Below are positions 1 to 10,244 of a DNA stretch of 64,000 nucleotides, piece after piece. Position 1 is the first letter of the stretch. The number at the start of each line of letters is the position of its first letter. A program made the position numbers and the translations under genes. The notes under the pieces were generated by a model. That model saw only the letters and a list, made by a program, of their open reading frames with translations, ran no database searches and was not told the origin of the DNA. The stretch lies in contig NC_011679.1 of the NCBI RefSeq assembly GCF_000150955.2, forward strand, positions 434,001 through 498,000. Reading direction: 5' to 3'. This stretch comes from Phaeodactylum tricornutum CCAP 1055/1 (taxonomy: Eukaryota > Bacillariophyta > Bacillariophyceae > Surirellales > Neidiaceae).

Positions 1-847
1 TGTTTCGACAAGAAAGGAGGTACTACGAATGTGTGTTCGGAGTCGGGCTGCGCTTTTGAGGACGAATTGTAGGAAAACGTTCTCGATTGATTTAATAGTT
101 TCGTAAGAATCACCCCGACTTCGTCGTCATAGGGGCGCGAAAGTGGATTCCGCTTTTGTCTTGGTCGCCTGAAAAAGAGATTCCTAGGAGATGATGGCTG
201 CTGGGGCGATGCGGGAGGCTCCTTCATGGCTTTAATTAGGGAGAAGGATGCGGTTCGCCACCATTGGTGCTGCGATCGAAATGAAAGTTGCGTCCAACTC
301 GGAACGAAAACGAAACCGGAATCGGAAACGTCCGTTCGCACTACGGCTCTGTATATGATACTATGAGAAGACAACGGAACGAAAAAGTAGCCAATGATAC
401 TGGAATATGTGTTAGAATAGCTATTTTATTTGGTAGACCGCAACAGCAACGTTACTTTCCATTCCCGTTCGATCTGCAAAGCATCAAACTATTCTCCGGG
501 TGCTTTCGATGTATGTGTGACATCAATACGGGCAAGACACACCCACTAGCCCAGACTGAGATTCTACTCGTCTTGACGCATAGGTCTGATGGTGGTACAT
601 GGAGTGTTTGTTCCAGTACGACACCACTTTACTGTTAGTAGAAAGCCCAACGACAGCATCTCTCACGATCCTCGATACAATAATTGTGAAGTCTGCTACT
701 GTAGGGTGATATTCGAGATTAAATTTCAACAGTAATCCTCGGAAGTTGTCAAGCTGCTGACGCTATCCAACGAGCCTGCTTTTCGTACAAACGAGCAGCT
801 TGAACATTGCAATCTGCATTCTATAGCGGACTCGTAGATCTATTGGA
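1..847. other. Intergenic, no supported gene
   Basis: Only short overlapping open frames on both strands are present (for example 288-638 plus and 523-729 minus). None shows a recognisable domain, a signal peptide or family similarity, and they overlap each other antisense. One copy of the recurring TxA-CWG-TxA motif, TTACTGTTA, lies at 629-637. The 3' part is presumably the promoter and 5' UTR of the ZIP transporter gene that follows. Confidence 0.5.
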
Positions 848-2158
848 ATGGCTCGCGTTGCCCGCCATCTCTCACCCCTCCATTCCAAGGGTATCCTGAC
901 GTTAAGCCTATTACTTTTGGCCGAGTCGGTCTCCTTTGTCAATGCCGTTTCCTTGTGGAGTTCCCCCAAGACTTCTTCAGATGGCGGTAGCAAAGGCAAA
1001 TTCTTCGACGGTGCCGGTGCGCACGATACGTCCGGGTGCAATCCTCTCTCCGGATCTTGTCCTTCAGTGGATAGCAACCTCCCGCTGAGTCGTTTGTTTT
1101 CTCGCAAGCCTCTCGGACAGCGCGTCTCATCTATCAAACGCCTTGCCGAAGATTGTTGTGCCGAGTGCTCCAATTGTATGGACGCCAAGACTGCCGCTAG
1201 ACAGTGTGCGAACATGCCTAGGGGAGGACACGCAGGACATGGACATGGGGTTGTAGACCATCTCACCCATGCAGGCGTTACTCCATACGGAATTCCCCTC
1301 AATGCTTGGAAAGTAATTTTTCAAGCCATTCTCACTGCTATCAATGTCATCTGTTGGTTGGTTCCGTTACGTTCGAAAAAGATGTCGGAAAACAAGCTGG
1401 CTCTCAGTCTGGCCAACGCCTTCTCTGGCGGAGTCTTTTTGTCCCTTGCTTTTGGGCATTTGATCCCCGAGTGCATTCACGGCTTTGAGGCCAGCACGTA
1501 CGCAGAAACGACGCCATTTATGCTGGTCCTTGCGGGATACTTGCTCATCTTCTTTGTGGAAAAGGTTGCCTTTGACGCCCACGATATTCTACACGAAATG
1601 CAAGGTGACGATCACCACCACCATAAACATCCTGATGGTCACAAACATAAAGACAAAAAGAGCAGCGGCGGTACTGAGGCCGCATCGTCTTTGTCTAGTG
1701 GACGCAGTGCCGTTATTTTGCTGGGAGCCTTGGCCGTCCACAGCATTCTCGAAATGATGGCACTCGGTCTGGCCGATACTTTTGGTGATTGCGCACTTTT
1801 AACCATGAGCATTAGTCTACACCAACCGGCCGAATCAATCGCACTCCTCGTTGCCTTTTTAAAGTCAGGTGTGCCCGAGGCGCAAATAATTCAATATTTG
1901 TCCATATTCTCATGCATGGGTCCGATTGGTGTTGCCTTGGGTATGGCAGTCAACGAATTCGCTGCACCCATTGTGGATTCCATGATGTTAGCCGTTGTTG
2001 CCGGAACCTTCGTGTACGTGGGTGCGACCGAAGTGATCCCGGAAGAGTGGGAAGACTCGACACACAAATGGAAAAAGTTCGCGGCTCTGATGAGTGGTAT
2101 TGTATCCATTTTTGTGATTACGCAATACACAATGTCGCTAGGTGGGCATTCGCACTAG
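848..2158 (+). CDS. ZIP-family zinc/iron transporter
   Basis: Predicted multi-pass membrane protein of 436 residues that should move Zn or Fe into the cytosol, either across the plasma membrane or out of a compartment. A hydrophobic N-terminal segment (about residues 15-34) looks like a signal peptide. It is followed by a luminal or extracellular part rich in Cys (around residues 100-120) and then a short His/Gly run. Membrane segments start near residue 157. The cytosolic loop between the third and fourth helices carries the His-rich metal-binding run of the family (about residues 255-270, HHHH then HKHKDKK). Helix IV has VHSILEMMALGLA and the next helix has HQPAESIALL, matching the His/Glu metal-site helices of ZIP proteins. 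Length and order fit the family. The exact metal cannot be read from the sequence. Confidence 0.9.
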   Translation: MARVARHLSPLHSKGILTLSLLLLAESVSFVNAVSLWSSPKTSSDGGSKGKFFDGAGAHDTSGCNPLSGSCPSVDSNLPLSRLFSRKPLGQRVSSIKRLAEDCCAECSNCMDAKTAARQCANMPRGGHAGHGHGVVDHLTHAGVTPYGIPLNAWKVIFQAILTAINVICWLVPLRSKKMSENKLALSLANAFSGGVFLSLAFGHLIPECIHGFEASTYAETTPFMLVLAGYLLIFFVEKVAFDAHDILHEMQGDDHHHHKHPDGHKHKDKKSSGGTEAASSLSSGRSAVILLGALAVHSILEMMALGLADTFGDCALLTMSISLHQPAESIALLVAFLKSGVPEAQIIQYLSIFSCMGPIGVALGMAVNEFAAPIVDSMMLAVVAGTFVYVGATEVIPEEWEDSTHKWKKFAALMSGIVSIFVITQYTMSLGGHSH

Positions 2159-3204
2159 CTGTAAGAGCAAACATCTTTGGTGAGCTACTACTAACCTTAA
2201 TAGTACTAAGGAGAAAGTCTTTTTGCAAAAGGCGCACAAACAAGTTTACCGACTGTCTGTCTAATGGCTAGATTTAGCCAAAAAAAAACAGGAAGCCAAG
2301 CGTCTGAAATAGGCGAGTTGCATTGACGGCTGACCACTATCGGCTCCATCATGGCCACCGTGGAACCCCGGAAGAATTCGAGACAGCGCAAACTCGTGAG
2401 AATTTTTTTTATTTCGGCGTTGACATGCACAGCTCCTTACATTGTGCTGCAATGCATTGCTGTACTATGGTTATCCTTCCACTGCAGTTACCGTCGTCAT
2501 CCAATGCTGGGCCCACAATGTAGAACATGCTAGTCAAGATGCGGAGGTCGGAGGACTACACCCTGGAGATCAAATGGCTGAAGATCTGGTGGTAGTCGGC
2601 AAGCAATCGGGATCTACTCGAGAAAAAGTGCGGTTCCAGTCCGGGTATCAAAGCCTTTTCCTCACTGTCAATCCGCATCGATCTTCGGTAGATCAAATCC
2701 CGTTTGAGAAAATTTGTCATCGAAAGAACTGTTCACGCCGGATTTCCTATGAAGAACCCGAGTCTCTGGCGTCTGTCCGCTCTCCTCGAGAATCGGATCT
2801 TTTAGAAACTGGAAAAAGCGCGCCACTTTGGTATCCTTGAAATGTTTCGAAACAAAACTGACAGTGAGTGTGACAACTCGTCAATATCTTGATTGGCGCA
2901 ATCCTTCCCCGTGGCATATAAGGGGCCATCATCCGGGTTGGTACCATATCCACTGGCGTGGTTTCGCGTACGAATATCGGATTGGCATGCGTTAGTGGCG
3001 CTTCCGAAGCTGCCAGGGACGACGACGACACCACCACCAACTAAGGAATCTATCGAAGGCAACCACAAACGAACGTGAGTGTTACCGACCAAGGATTAGG
3101 GAGTCCTCAATTCTCTCCTCATTCGTTGCCCTAGTTCATTGTCGTTTTTTCACTACGATAATTGCCTGAACCAGCAAAGCACAGAAGCACGGAAGTTCTT
3201 AGTC
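2159..3204. other. Intergenic with two TxA-CWG-TxA sites
   Basis: About 1 kb without a supported gene. Overlapping open frames of 60-132 codons on both strands (for example 2442-2840 plus, 2747-3040 minus) show no domain and are mutually antisense. Two copies of the recurring 9-mer are present: TCACTGTCA at 2662-2670 and TGACAGTGA at 2859-2867. A GACGAC/ACCACC-rich simple stretch lies near 3016-3040. Confidence 0.5.
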
Positions 3205-4998
3205 ATGAAGTTTAATCTTCTCGTATTCAACTCGCTCCTGGGAACCAGTGCGGCCTACCTTGGCGGTCTTCATTCCCATCGTGCCTCGTTTTATACGCAC
3301 GAGGCGCATCGGCGTCACATGCCCGCTCGTGGTTCCACCTCCCTTATGTACGCAGGAGGAAACTGGAATGACCTCGCGAAGGAATGGGCTCAGATGAACT
3401 CGGACCGAGATAGTCCTGCCCCACCCGTTGGAAACATGGCGGTTTCGCCGCCGTCCAAACCACCAACTCCCTCTGCGGCTTCAAATCCTCCCCGCAACCT
3501 TTCCAACGGATCGACTGAGCCTTGGGAGAAGATCTCAATGCAAATGTCGGATGAGCTCGCCGTTATGAACAAGAGCAATCAACAACCCTCACAGTCAGCT
3601 ACTATCAACAATTCTGGTCAAAGTATCGGCTCAGCACCTCCAGAGACGTTCACCTCACCCGCTCCACAGCAGGTCGCCCCATCGCAAGGCGCCTCGCAAT
3701 GGTCCAGTCTGGCATCTGAATGGGCTTCTCTGAATAGCGACTCGGAATCTTCCCCTATCGCTCCTCTTTCCCCCACGCCGGCTGCCCGAGCACCTCCAAT
3801 GCCCGTCCCCGTCGTTCCACCAATGCCTGCTCCCGTGGCACCACCCCCCATGCCTGTCCCAATGGAAGCTCCGAAAGCTGTCTCGCCAGCTCCGGCTTCC
3901 GCGACGGGTAACCAATGGTCCAGTCTCGCTTCGGAATGGGCGTCTATGAATAGCGATACGGACAAGGCGGGACCGCCCTCCTTGCCAGCACCGGTCCCCA
4001 GGACACCGCCGCAGGCTTCGGCTCCAAAGCCAGTTATCTCCGTAACTGAATCTCAGGCTTCTCCCTCGACCCCGGCCGGAGGCAGCAACTGGTCCAGTTT
4101 GGCTTCGGAATGGGCAAGTATAAACCGTGGTACGGACGAATCCTCTACGGCGACTGTGTCTCAAGGAACCGTGCCATCTATTTCGGTTCCTAAGCCTCCC
4201 CTAGCCTCTCCTGTCCCATCTCGTGACCCTCCGGCTCCCTCTACAATGGCCTCCTCGTCTTCATCGTCTAGCGGAGGCAATCCGACCAAGGATCTTCCCC
4301 CAAAAGTGGCTACCCCGAAACAAAATGTCGAAGCGTCCACCAAGACTCCTGCGCCGCGCGCGGCTCCAACTCCAACTTTAGCTAGCAAGTCGGCTGGGGA
4401 TACAAGCCCGGAACGAGCGACGAACATCACGGTGACAAGGGGCCGCCGTGGTCAAAGCAACCAATCGCGGTCGAATTCCGCTGTGACTAGCGATGACGAC
4501 GAACGCCGAACCGTCATCGTTGGAGGACTTGGTGGTCTGGCGGCAATTATTTTGGGAGCTGTTGGCATCCAAAAGAATCAAAATATTGACAAAGTAGAAG
4601 GAGCCACAGCCAAGATGACCATAAAGGACCTTCAATCCAAGTTTGCAACTGCGCCTAAACCCGCCTCGGAATCCAATGAGGATCCAGTCGAGCAACCTCC
4701 AGCAAAAAATCCATCTCCCGAGTCAGTAGAACAAACACCTGAACAACCGGTAATGGTAGAATCCGCTCCTGTGCCATCGGCACTATTGGAGCCAACTCCT
4801 GAGCAATCGGCGCAAGTGAATCCATCTCCTGAGCCGCCGGCACCTACGCCTCCAAAAGTAGAAGTCACCCAGGAAAAGCCCCGTCCGAAGATTCCACAAG
4901 CGCCAGCCACCCCCGTCTCACCAGCAAAGGAACCCGCCACACTCATGGAGAGTCTCAAGGAGTATTCGGCTGAAGCAAAAGCTGCCTTCAACAACTAA
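3205..4998 (+). CDS. Secretory/plastid Pro-Ser-rich protein with EWAS repeats
   Basis: A protein of unknown function, 597 residues from the ATG at 3205. The frame is open 22 codons further up to 3139, but the later ATG starts directly on a signal peptide (MKFNLLVFNSLLGTSAAYLG), so I prefer it. The body is low-complexity Pro/Ser/Ala sequence. A short motif of the form W-x-x-L-A-x-E-W-A-x-[ML]-N-S-D recurs: first at about nt 3361, then as WSSLASEWAS at about nt 3697, 3913 and 4090. A diverged copy lies near 3523. One transmembrane segment (TVIVGGLGGLAAIILGAVGI) lies at about nt 4510-4570, followed by a Pro/Glu-rich tail. The Ala-Tyr after the signal peptide could be a weak plastid-targeting site. 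No known family was recognised. Confidence 0.75.
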   Translation: MKFNLLVFNSLLGTSAAYLGGLHSHRASFYTHEAHRRHMPARGSTSLMYAGGNWNDLAKEWAQMNSDRDSPAPPVGNMAVSPPSKPPTPSAASNPPRNLSNGSTEPWEKISMQMSDELAVMNKSNQQPSQSATINNSGQSIGSAPPETFTSPAPQQVAPSQGASQWSSLASEWASLNSDSESSPIAPLSPTPAARAPPMPVPVVPPMPAPVAPPPMPVPMEAPKAVSPAPASATGNQWSSLASEWASMNSDTDKAGPPSLPAPVPRTPPQASAPKPVISVTESQASPSTPAGGSNWSSLASEWASINRGTDESSTATVSQGTVPSISVPKPPLASPVPSRDPPAPSTMASSSSSSSGGNPTKDLPPKVATPKQNVEASTKTPAPRAAPTPTLASKSAGDTSPERATNITVTRGRRGQSNQSRSNSAVTSDDDERRTVIVGGLGGLAAIILGAVGIQKNQNIDKVEGATAKMTIKDLQSKFATAPKPASESNEDPVEQPPAKNPSPESVEQTPEQPVMVESAPVPSALLEPTPEQSAQVNPSPEPPAPTPPKVEVTQEKPRPKIPQAPATPVSPAKEPATLMESLKEYSAEAKAAFNN

Positions 4999-5745
4999 AA
5001 GGAACGCGGGCGCAGTAATTGTCATTTCAGGGGGCTGTAGCGTGCGGTCTAAACAACGAATGACACGCGATCCGCACTTGCTAGATTTGCTTTCTATTTA
5101 ATATGAATTAGTACGGAAACACAACATAAGTTGGCTAGGCAAGATGCGATACGACAACCAAAAGCATTCACGCCCCTGCAAGTAGGGAATCGATGACATT
5201 CATAGCTAGAGACTCACTCACAATATTAGTCAAGAGTCCAAAAACCACCGGTATAATAGTTGCAACCCAACTGTCTGTAAAACCCTCAACATCCTCGGCG
5301 AAAAAAAGCCTAGAAATGGAGTCAAGAAAGCGTCTTTCCAAGCTCGTTCCGTTGTCGGACAGTTGCGAACTGGCTTCTCGTGCTTTTTTGGAAGCCCCTT
5401 TGCGAAATGAAGCTAGAAATATTCGCAAACGAGCTAAGACTCGGTCAGAACAGAAAAAGTGAACGTAATGTATCTGGTATGATCGAAGCTCGTCCTTCAG
5501 CTGAAAACGCTCGTTTCGCTGCGAAGTATGCCAAGATCGATGACATTGGAGAACGTGCTTTCAATATCCTGGCCGATTTGGGAATGGATGGAAATTCATA
5601 AGGCTTCTTTTACATGTATGGGAGACGGACAACTTGTTTATTTCTATGACAATCCTTCTCGCCATTGGTCACGGAAAAGACGGGTTGCTGGACAAAAACA
5701 AAATATCCTTATTTTTTGCTAGCTAGGCGACAACCTTAGGACGAT
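4999..5745. other. Region between two genes, possible small gene on either strand
   Basis: The stretch between the EWAS-repeat gene and the HAD gene. Protein-like open frames exist on both strands. On the minus strand there is a possible terminal exon, listed separately. On the plus strand there is a 40-codon frame from the ATG at 5479 to the stop at 5601 (starting MIEARPSAENARFAAKYAKI). Only one is likely to be real, and expression data would decide. Confidence 0.4.
5168..5500 (-). CDS. Possible 3' exon of a small unidentified protein
   Basis: An open minus-strand frame of about 110 codons ends at 5168. It reads like a genuine protein: a basic/amphipathic first half (RLRIFLASFRKGASKKAREA) and a hydrophobic end (VATIIPVVFGLLTNIV). 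It has no ATG at its start. A plausible splice acceptor (TTTTCAG before CTGAAG) lies at 5501-5507, so it could be a last exon. I could not find a convincing first exon or donor between it and the HAD gene. No family was recognised. It overlaps a plausible short plus-strand frame, so the call is weak. Confidence 0.3.
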   Translation of the reverse strand: MKDELRSYQIHYVHFFCSDRVLARLRIFLASFRKGASKKAREASSQLSDNGTSLERRFLDSISRLFFAEDVEGFTDSWVATIIPVVFGLLTNIVSESLAMNVIDSLLAGA

Positions 5746-6904
5746 TTATTTCTCGTCCTTGATGCCAATAAGTATCTCGGCATTATTTCCGTTTTTGCGT
5801 AATGGATCGAAAATGCTTTGCAGCGTGACTTTACGACTTCCAAGATCAGGAACCTTTGCGTCTGCCCCTTCAGCATAGAAATCTTGCGATTCAGTACTAC
5901 TCGTATACGTTATCAGGCACTTCATATTTGCTCCTTTGGCAGCACGCAGCCCAACCAAGCTATCTTCGATCACCACGCACTGGCTTGCAGCCATGCCAAG
6001 CTGCTCTCTAGCGGTGTTATAAATTAGAGGGTCTGGTTTCTTGGCCGAAACATCATCTCCGAGAATGCACACGTCCAGCATGTCAACGCGGCTTTGTCCC
6101 AAAGTTATATCTAATGTTTTGACGGCTGCTTCCTGTTAATTGTATGATCAGAAAGGCGAAGTGTTAGACTCATATACAGGTTCCTAAAACGGAAAGACAG
6201 TTGTGCTTCTCCGTAACGTAGAACAGACAAAACTGAGAAACAGATAGTTCATTGCAACCTCAACATACCTTGGTAGCTGCTGAACAAACCCCTACGGCGA
6301 TGGTTGGGTCGGCAAAGGCTGCGTCCATGAGTTCCAAGACTCCAGGACGAGCCTTGCCTTCGGTTTCCAAGAGAGTTTTAAAGTAGTCCGTCTTGAAAGC
6401 CTGCAGCTGATCAATTAAGGCTTGCTGATCATTCTCAGTCTCCGGGACCTTTTTGTCGCCAACCATCGGAAAGGCCTTGGACGTGTTACGAAAATGAAAA
6501 AACATTTTCGGTTTCCCGCCCCCCACAGTGTTCTGCAAAATATCGTAGTACTCTACCTGCGATAAGCAAAATTGATACAGACTGTTGTCGTTAGCAATTA
6601 CCAGGGAGACAAATTGACGATAGCTTTGAAGATTCGTCCGAAGACGTACCGACCATTCGACCCGCAGCCCATCGATAGTCAAGCCAAACTCTTGAAATGC
6701 CTTGTTGTATGCCAAACGATGGAGCTCCTCTGTTTCCAATATGACTCCATCACAGTCAAACAAGAGAGCATATTCGTACTTAGAAGCCCAGAGCGGTGGC
6801 GATGAGGTTCGCACAAATGTTGTAAAAGATACTGGAATAAAGGCCCCTGTCAAGCTGGAAAGGCTCAAGAACAATGAAGCCAGCAAGGCGCAGGCGACGT
6901 TCAT
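5746..6904 (-). CDS. Plastid HAD-superfamily phosphatase, CBBY/At4g39970-like
   Basis: HAD-type hydrolase of about 309 residues in three exons: 6904-6650, 6556-6269 and 6132-5746. The introns are 93 bp (GTACGT...CGCAG, length divisible by three and without a stop) and 136 bp (GTATG...AACAG). The N-terminus is a signal peptide ending GAF, the diatom plastid-targeting pattern. The catalytic motif DCDGV starts at residue 50, with Asp50 as nucleophile and Asp52 as acid/base. VGGGKPKM, CSAATK, a Lys-Lys-Pro-Asp segment and VIEDSLVGLRAA follow in the order seen in plant At4g39970/CBBY-like proteins. That resemblance, from memory, suggests a role clearing a sugar-phosphate such as xylulose-1,5-bisphosphate that would inhibit Rubisco. 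The substrate is inferred. Removing the 93-bp intron restores the plant-like join EWS-VEYYD. Confidence 0.88.
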
Positions 6905-7243
6905 TTTTTACGCACGATGATGATATGTCAGTTGATGTGAACCGTAGAGGCGTGTTGTTAATGATATGCAAAATGCCGATGTTTTTTACAGTTAGCTTCC
7001 AAATCTGTCCCCCCAAAAATGTGAGCCCTATGTCTGACGCTTGAACGGCGCCATGAAAAGGCGCAAAAATTCAGTCTCTTACGACATCGTTCCACACCAC
7101 TCACAGTCAACCTTGTCAACACAAAAATTCGAAGTTACAGTTACACAGTTAGTTACATTATTTAGTCAAGTCAACCCAGAAAGCAGCAAACCTGACAATC
7201 ACAGAACAGGTTTATTGCGGAATGTGAGATCTCCATTGTTGGT
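6905..7243. other. Divergent promoter region with three TxA-CWG-TxA sites
   Basis: The 339 bp separating the divergent HAD and ALKBH1-like genes. It carries TTACAGTTA at 6986-6994, TCACAGTCA at 7101-7109 and TTACAGTTA at 7135-7143, one of the densest groups of the motif in the window. No RNA gene was seen. Confidence 0.5.
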
Positions 7244-8302
7244 ATGATTGATGACAACACTTCAGTTGGCTCAAAGAACTGGTCCGTATTCAAACAAACT
7301 CAAGTTCGATACAAACGCCAGGTTGACGCTCCTGATCGGCTGGACGATGTAGATGACTTTGTGGATTTCGGCCGAGCCGATGGGCGGATTCAGCGCATTG
7401 TCGTACCAAAAAGCGAAGATTTTGCTTTTTACAAAGGGCCCGTCTATGGAGTAAATGAGTTCCCTGGATTCTTATACGCACCGCAGGCGCTTTCTGAACT
7501 GCTACAAGCAGAGCTTTCCTTTTTGGCGGTTTCTTCGTTTTGTGAACGCCCTCACTCAACCAATATTGACAAGGTCCCTTGCAAAAATTGGGAAATAGAC
7601 GATGGACAACGATGCATGTGGGAAGAATGGAAATTAGAGCAAATGGAAACTTATACAGAGGCATCCCAAATGACTTCCAAAAGTTCGTCCAGACCAAAGT
7701 ATAGAAGTTTCAGAAAGCTATCCTGGGCTACGATGGGCTATCATTACGACTGGAATACTCGATCGTACAATGAAAAGGCAAAATCACCGATGCCAAAATT
7801 GTTGGAACGGATTGCGGAAATATTCGCTGCAACGTCTCTTCTTGTCGACGGACAGGATCCATGTTTCACGGCTTCAGCCAGCATCGTCAACTTCTACACG
7901 CCCAAGTCCATGATGGGTGGACACCGGGATGATTTAGAGCATGCTCTGGACAAACCAATTGTTTCTATTAGCTTAGGACGACCGGCCGTATTTCTGTTGG
8001 GTGGAAACACCAAGGATGATCAACCAGTAGTAGCGATACTAGTTCGACCGGGAGATGTTATGATGATGGGAGGGGCATCCCGGTTGCGCTATCACGGAAT
8101 GGCCCGACTACTGCCTACGACCGGTCTACCCTCAGTCGAGAAAGACCGTGTGCCAGACTGGGATTTGCAGCTTTCTGCAAAATCGTTAGGAAAGGAAGCG
8201 GAACTTTCGCAGTTTGAAGAGGACGACCGAAGGGCTTTGGCATCTTTTCTGGAACAACATAGAATCAATATCAACGTTCGCCAAGTATACTCCGGAACGT
8301 AG
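7244..8302 (+). CDS. ALKBH1: AlkB homologue 1-like 2OG-Fe(II) dioxygenase
   Basis: Single-exon gene of 352 residues. ALKBH1-type enzymes use Fe(II) and 2-oxoglutarate to remove methyl groups oxidatively from nucleic acids. Reported substrates include tRNA m1A, mitochondrial tRNA cytosines and DNA 6mA. The iron triad is visible: His227 and Asp229 in GGHRDD, and a distal His near residue 284 in RLRYHGMARLLP, followed by the Arg that binds 2-oxoglutarate. The stretch KPIVSISLGRPAVFLLGG between them matches the conserved ALKBH1 core (KPLLSFSFGQSAIFLLGG in the human protein, from memory). The N-terminus has no evident targeting peptide. The upstream ATG choice is supported by a lack of in-frame sequence before it. 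Confidence 0.9.
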   Translation: MIDDNTSVGSKNWSVFKQTQVRYKRQVDAPDRLDDVDDFVDFGRADGRIQRIVVPKSEDFAFYKGPVYGVNEFPGFLYAPQALSELLQAELSFLAVSSFCERPHSTNIDKVPCKNWEIDDGQRCMWEEWKLEQMETYTEASQMTSKSSSRPKYRSFRKLSWATMGYHYDWNTRSYNEKAKSPMPKLLERIAEIFAATSLLVDGQDPCFTASASIVNFYTPKSMMGGHRDDLEHALDKPIVSISLGRPAVFLLGGNTKDDQPVVAILVRPGDVMMMGGASRLRYHGMARLLPTTGLPSVEKDRVPDWDLQLSAKSLGKEAELSQFEEDDRRALASFLEQHRININVRQVYSGT

Positions 8303-9086
8303 GAACGACTTTTGGATAGATAGAAAAAGAGCTTTCATCGCGGAATGGGTCAGTTTAACTGTTAATGACGAAGAAAGTGTAGAAGCTGGATGATTCCAAA
8401 AATTGAGGCTTCATCGGAGTAGTGTCAGAAGCGTTTTGAAGACTTGTGAGGGTAATGTTAGCCCCAACATTTCTCTCTGCCAATCCACAGCAAAAAGAAA
8501 AAGTTCTTAACTGTAAATAACCATAAAAGCGATGAATACGAAGGATTTGGCTGGCTCACAAGCTTTTTTGTCTTATAGTTATCCATGAGAATCCGGACAA
8601 AGCTTGGCAAACGCTACAGTAGCTAGAGTAAGCCATTTAAATCGAGACTAAATTTTTGGCTAAGGTTTTAAGAAATAGTCTTTGGCATCCTCAACGGATC
8701 CAACTCCGAATACCTATTTTAAGTAATTTTATTCAACACCTTCAAACTTGAGAATACTGGAACACTGCGACTGATATTGAGTCCACAATTACGTCAGTAA
8801 TATCATGGACCTTGCTTGCAGGTGGGCTTTGGATTGGATATGGGCATTTTATATAAGCCATGAGGCAGTCTTGCGAGGGGGTCTACCACATCTTTTCCAA
8901 AATCGTGGACTGGCGCGAGCGCAAGCCTTCCGAAACGCTTTGTCTCATACGGGAACAGTACAGATTCGTGTGACTTCACAGGTCCCCGAAAACAAATACA
9001 CACAGCTTATAGACAGTACTTTTTCATCAACGCTGCGCGACGCATCCTCCTCTGTTGTTGCAAGAAGTGACTCATATTTGAGAGGA
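8303..9086. other. Intergenic/5' UTR with two TxA-CWG-TxA sites
   Basis: Contains TAACTGTTA at 8356-8364 (readable also as TTA-ACTG-TTA) and TAACTGTAA at 8508-8516. The next gene's frame is open back to an ATG at 8805, but the 94 residues this adds look untypical, and a TATATAA stretch at about 8850 could be a promoter element. I therefore treat 8805-9086 as probable leader. Nothing else was recognised. Confidence 0.45.
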
Positions 9087-10244
9087 ATGACGAGCAACGA
9101 CGGTGGTAGCAATAGTAGCACACCGATGACAATGGCGACTTCGGCGCAAGAGAAGTTGGCTGCATCGGCTCGCAAGCTGATTCGCAACGTCGAAGACGCC
9201 ATTTCCAAAAAGAACAACTCCGATACTAACAGTAAGGAGGGAGGCTCCTCAATAGAAAGTGCGTTTCGAGCAATGTTCAGCGTTTGTACAAATGGCGCAG
9301 GAATGGTTTCGTCCGAAGCTAAAGATCTCGATCTCAGTGTCGCGCCATGTAATGGTAGCGGCACTCCACGCGTTGAATGGTGCGATCCAACTGATCCCAG
9401 GGCGTCCTCACAACCACAAGAAGCGTCTCAGCAACCAGGTCTTTCCAGCACCGCCAAGTCTGACAATGGCGAGCATATATACGCTCAGCTCTTTTTCGAC
9501 GATCAAATCAGAGCAGCGAAAGCTGTAAATGCAGTGAGAGATCAAGACTACAAATCTCCGGAAGTTACTACCCGCGCCTTCCCTGTACCAAGGCCATTCC
9601 ATGTGTCGGCTCCACATCAGACGTCACCTTTTCGAAGAGATTCGGCTCCGCTCAAATCAGATGAACTCAATATTCCTTGCAACACGACCTTCGACGATAG
9701 CATCTCTGCCATCTCAGCGCACACACTTGAAGCCATGGAACAGTCACAAAAGGCTCAACTCTTGAAGCTTCAGTCACAATCCAGTGAGTCGTTGCTATTC
9801 CCAGCTTTGAATCCAAGATTAAAACCTCCCTCTTCTGCTCAAAGACAAGAAGGAAGTATAGGTGCTAGTCCGAGTCCCTTTGCTCTCCCTCGATCTAGAA
9901 GCAGCAAGAGTTGGTGCAGTAGGAACAGTGGACGTTTCAGCACACCAAGCAAGAACAGTCATTCGACGCGAACCACCCAGTCAAGCGCTAGTTTCGAACA
10001 CATGTGGAATCATCAAGAAGCCAAGTTTTGGGAAAAGGAAGTCCAGCAGGATGAAACTTTCCAGAGAGGCACCAATCTGTCTTTAACTCAACGCAATCGA
10101 AGCTCGCGCCTTGACAAACATCCTCATGACACCGTTCATTTCGAGCAAAGTGAGTTCTTTGGAAACACATATTTCAATTCCGACCCTAATCGTCTTGTTC
10201 ATGTTTTAGATATTGCCGAGGATGCTGAGCTGGCCGAAATCTAG
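9087..10244 (+). CDS. Ser-rich hypothetical protein
   Basis: Unrecognised protein, 385 residues from the ATG at 9087, or 479 if the ATG at 8805 is used. It is mostly Ser/Gln/Asn-rich and probably disordered. Short ordered-looking pieces are an early helix (AQEKLAASARKLIRNVEDAI), a segment around HIYAQLFFDDQIRAAKAVNA, and an acidic/hydrophobic element (TTFDDSISAISAHTLEAMEQ) at about nt 9690-9740. The end is acidic (LDIAEDAELAEI). No transmembrane segment or signal peptide is present from 9087. It may be a regulatory or scaffold protein, but no function can be assigned. It is flanked by long non-coding stretches on both sides. Confidence 0.65.
   Translation: MTSNDGGSNSSTPMTMATSAQEKLAASARKLIRNVEDAISKKNNSDTNSKEGGSSIESAFRAMFSVCTNGAGMVSSEAKDLDLSVAPCNGSGTPRVEWCDPTDPRASSQPQEASQQPGLSSTAKSDNGEHIYAQLFFDDQIRAAKAVNAVRDQDYKSPEVTTRAFPVPRPFHVSAPHQTSPFRRDSAPLKSDELNIPCNTTFDDSISAISAHTLEAMEQSQKAQLLKLQSQSSESLLFPALNPRLKPPSSAQRQEGSIGASPSPFALPRSRSSKSWCSRNSGRFSTPSKNSHSTRTTQSSASFEHMWNHQEAKFWEKEVQQDETFQRGTNLSLTQRNRSSRLDKHPHDTVHFEQSEFFGNTYFNSDPNRLVHVLDIAEDAELAEI

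Noticed and set aside
2206-3092. Several overlapping 60-132 codon frames on both strands
   Set aside because: No family features, no plausible splice links, and they overlap each other.
3589-6758. TCACAGTCA inside the EWAS-repeat gene (3589) and the HAD gene (6750)
   Set aside because: Both are explained by the encoded residues (Ser-Gln-Ser, and the catalytic Phe-Asp-Cys-Asp), and coding copies are at or below chance frequency.
8805-9086. Upstream 94-codon extension of the Ser-rich protein
   Set aside because: Composition differs from the rest, a TATATAA stretch lies within it, and the ATG at 9087 gives a coherent protein start. Kept only as an alternative.
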